Source of the DNA: Phallusia mammillata
Taxonomy: Eukaryota; Chordata; Ascidiacea; Phlebobranchia; Ascidiidae
NCBI GenBank assembly: GCA_003260075.1
Contig: QLIY01000287.1
Location: 107,327-171,326 of the forward strand
Reading direction: 5' to 3'
Length of the DNA: 64,000 nt
Positions 63,521 through 64,000 of the stretch are shown here, piece by piece (the first letter of the stretch is position 1; each line of letters opens with the position of its first letter). Under the pieces are notes generated by a model. It saw nothing but the letters and a program-made list of their open reading frames with translations, did no database searches and had not been told where the DNA came from. A program made the position numbers and the translations under genes.

Positions 63521-64000
63521 GAGCCCACACCACCCACAAACACAAAGTGTCGCGAAAGCAGGTGGTCTTCGACGTCCAGCCGATGCTTCCACCGATGTTC
63601 CGCGCTCAAACCAAGGCGGGACGTCGAGGAAGTCTCCCGTTTGTTTGGCGTCCTTGGTCGCGACTTGTGCTTCGGTGTCAAGTCGTCTTGATCGAGGACG
63701 CCACAAACGAAATGACCAATGCCCGCTAGAAGGTCGTGTTGGAACGAAGTCTAAGTGTGGCGACGGTTTTGCGTTGGGCGTGGGAGAGAGCGCGCCTGCG
63801 CAATTGCGACACCCCGTTGTCGCTGCACAACCACTTTATGTCACGTCGATGCATTTCCATTCATTTGCTGACATGAAAAAACGTTTTGTGTACGACCATT
63901 TGCAGCACACTGTGAGAAACCACAAACAGAAGTTGGTTGGAAGGATTGAAAGGGGGCAATTTTTCGTTTCTTGTTAGCTTTAGGACGTGAGGTCTTGCTG

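Larger units (their letters stand above)
62725..64000. repeat. Intergenic direct repeat, period about 1 kb, around two G gaps
   Basis: About 62725-63002 and about 63695-64000 match imperfectly: TTTGCGTTGGGCGTG, GTATGCATTTCCATT-like, CACAAACAGAAGTTG, GGGGCAATTTTTCGTTT and GTCTTGCTG occur in the same order, offset by about 998 bp including the G runs. The region is GC-richer than the gene and has no supported gene. It may be a satellite or large interspersed repeat. 62548-62724 shows nothing clear. Confidence 0.65.

Noticed and set aside
63275-63706. Long minus-strand frames with polyproline, and plus-strand polyglycine at 62989-63300
   Set aside because: They exist only because poly-G runs translate as proline or glycine; the flanks show no coding features and the runs look like gap placeholders.

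Overview
The window is eukaryotic genomic DNA holding the 3' part of one giant plus-strand gene, a nebulin-family gene. I read about 95 distinct small exons. Almost every exon is about 93-120 bp, starts in phase 0, opens with x-x-Y-x-K and ends with S-D (or S-N, S-E, S-K) just before a GT donor, mostly GTAAGT. This is the 35-residue SDxxYK actin-binding module of nebulin. The array ends with a linker and an SH3 domain followed by a stop at 61965-61967. The 5' end of the gene lies outside the window. AT-rich introns of a few hundred bases, many hAT-like MITEs, strong allelic variation and a nebulin with seven-module super-repeats suggest a chordate, most likely a tunicate (ascidian). The species is inference.

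Layout: 191-38238 holds 13 super-repeats of seven modules. In the first six the exon order is a (35 aa), b (40 aa), c (36 aa), d (36 aa), e (about 54 aa) and f (about 55 aa). From super-repeat 7 on, the e/f intron positions move or disappear, and super-repeat 12 has one exon per module. 38605-59194 holds about 40 more modules, more divergent and partly in two-module exons. 59510-61339 is the C-terminal linker, 61797-61967 the SH3 exon, and then comes a 3' UTR. 62700-64000 is a GC-richer repeat region with no gene that I can support.

The sequence is not a clean assembly. There are 36 short poly-G runs. Of these, 24 are exactly 10 G, none is shorter, and most of the longer ones can be explained by native flanking G. 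At most runs the sequence to the right repeats the sequence just to the left with SNP-like differences. I read them as fixed-size gap placeholders (10 N shown as G) between overlapping, unmerged contig or haplotype ends. Four long G runs (40-79 nt) look like sized gaps. Many apparently duplicated exons, including a threefold block at 49402-53430 with an N at 52022, are therefore probably artefacts, and the true gene is shorter than it appears here.

I did not find a previously undescribed system. The most interesting biological points are: a nebulin super-repeat with its own signature in modules b and c and no WLKGIGW motif seen; one exon per module; a GC-AG intron; a foldback element whose loop is inverted between two copies; several hAT-type MITEs with perfect 8-bp target duplications; and a 143-bp intronic minisatellite.
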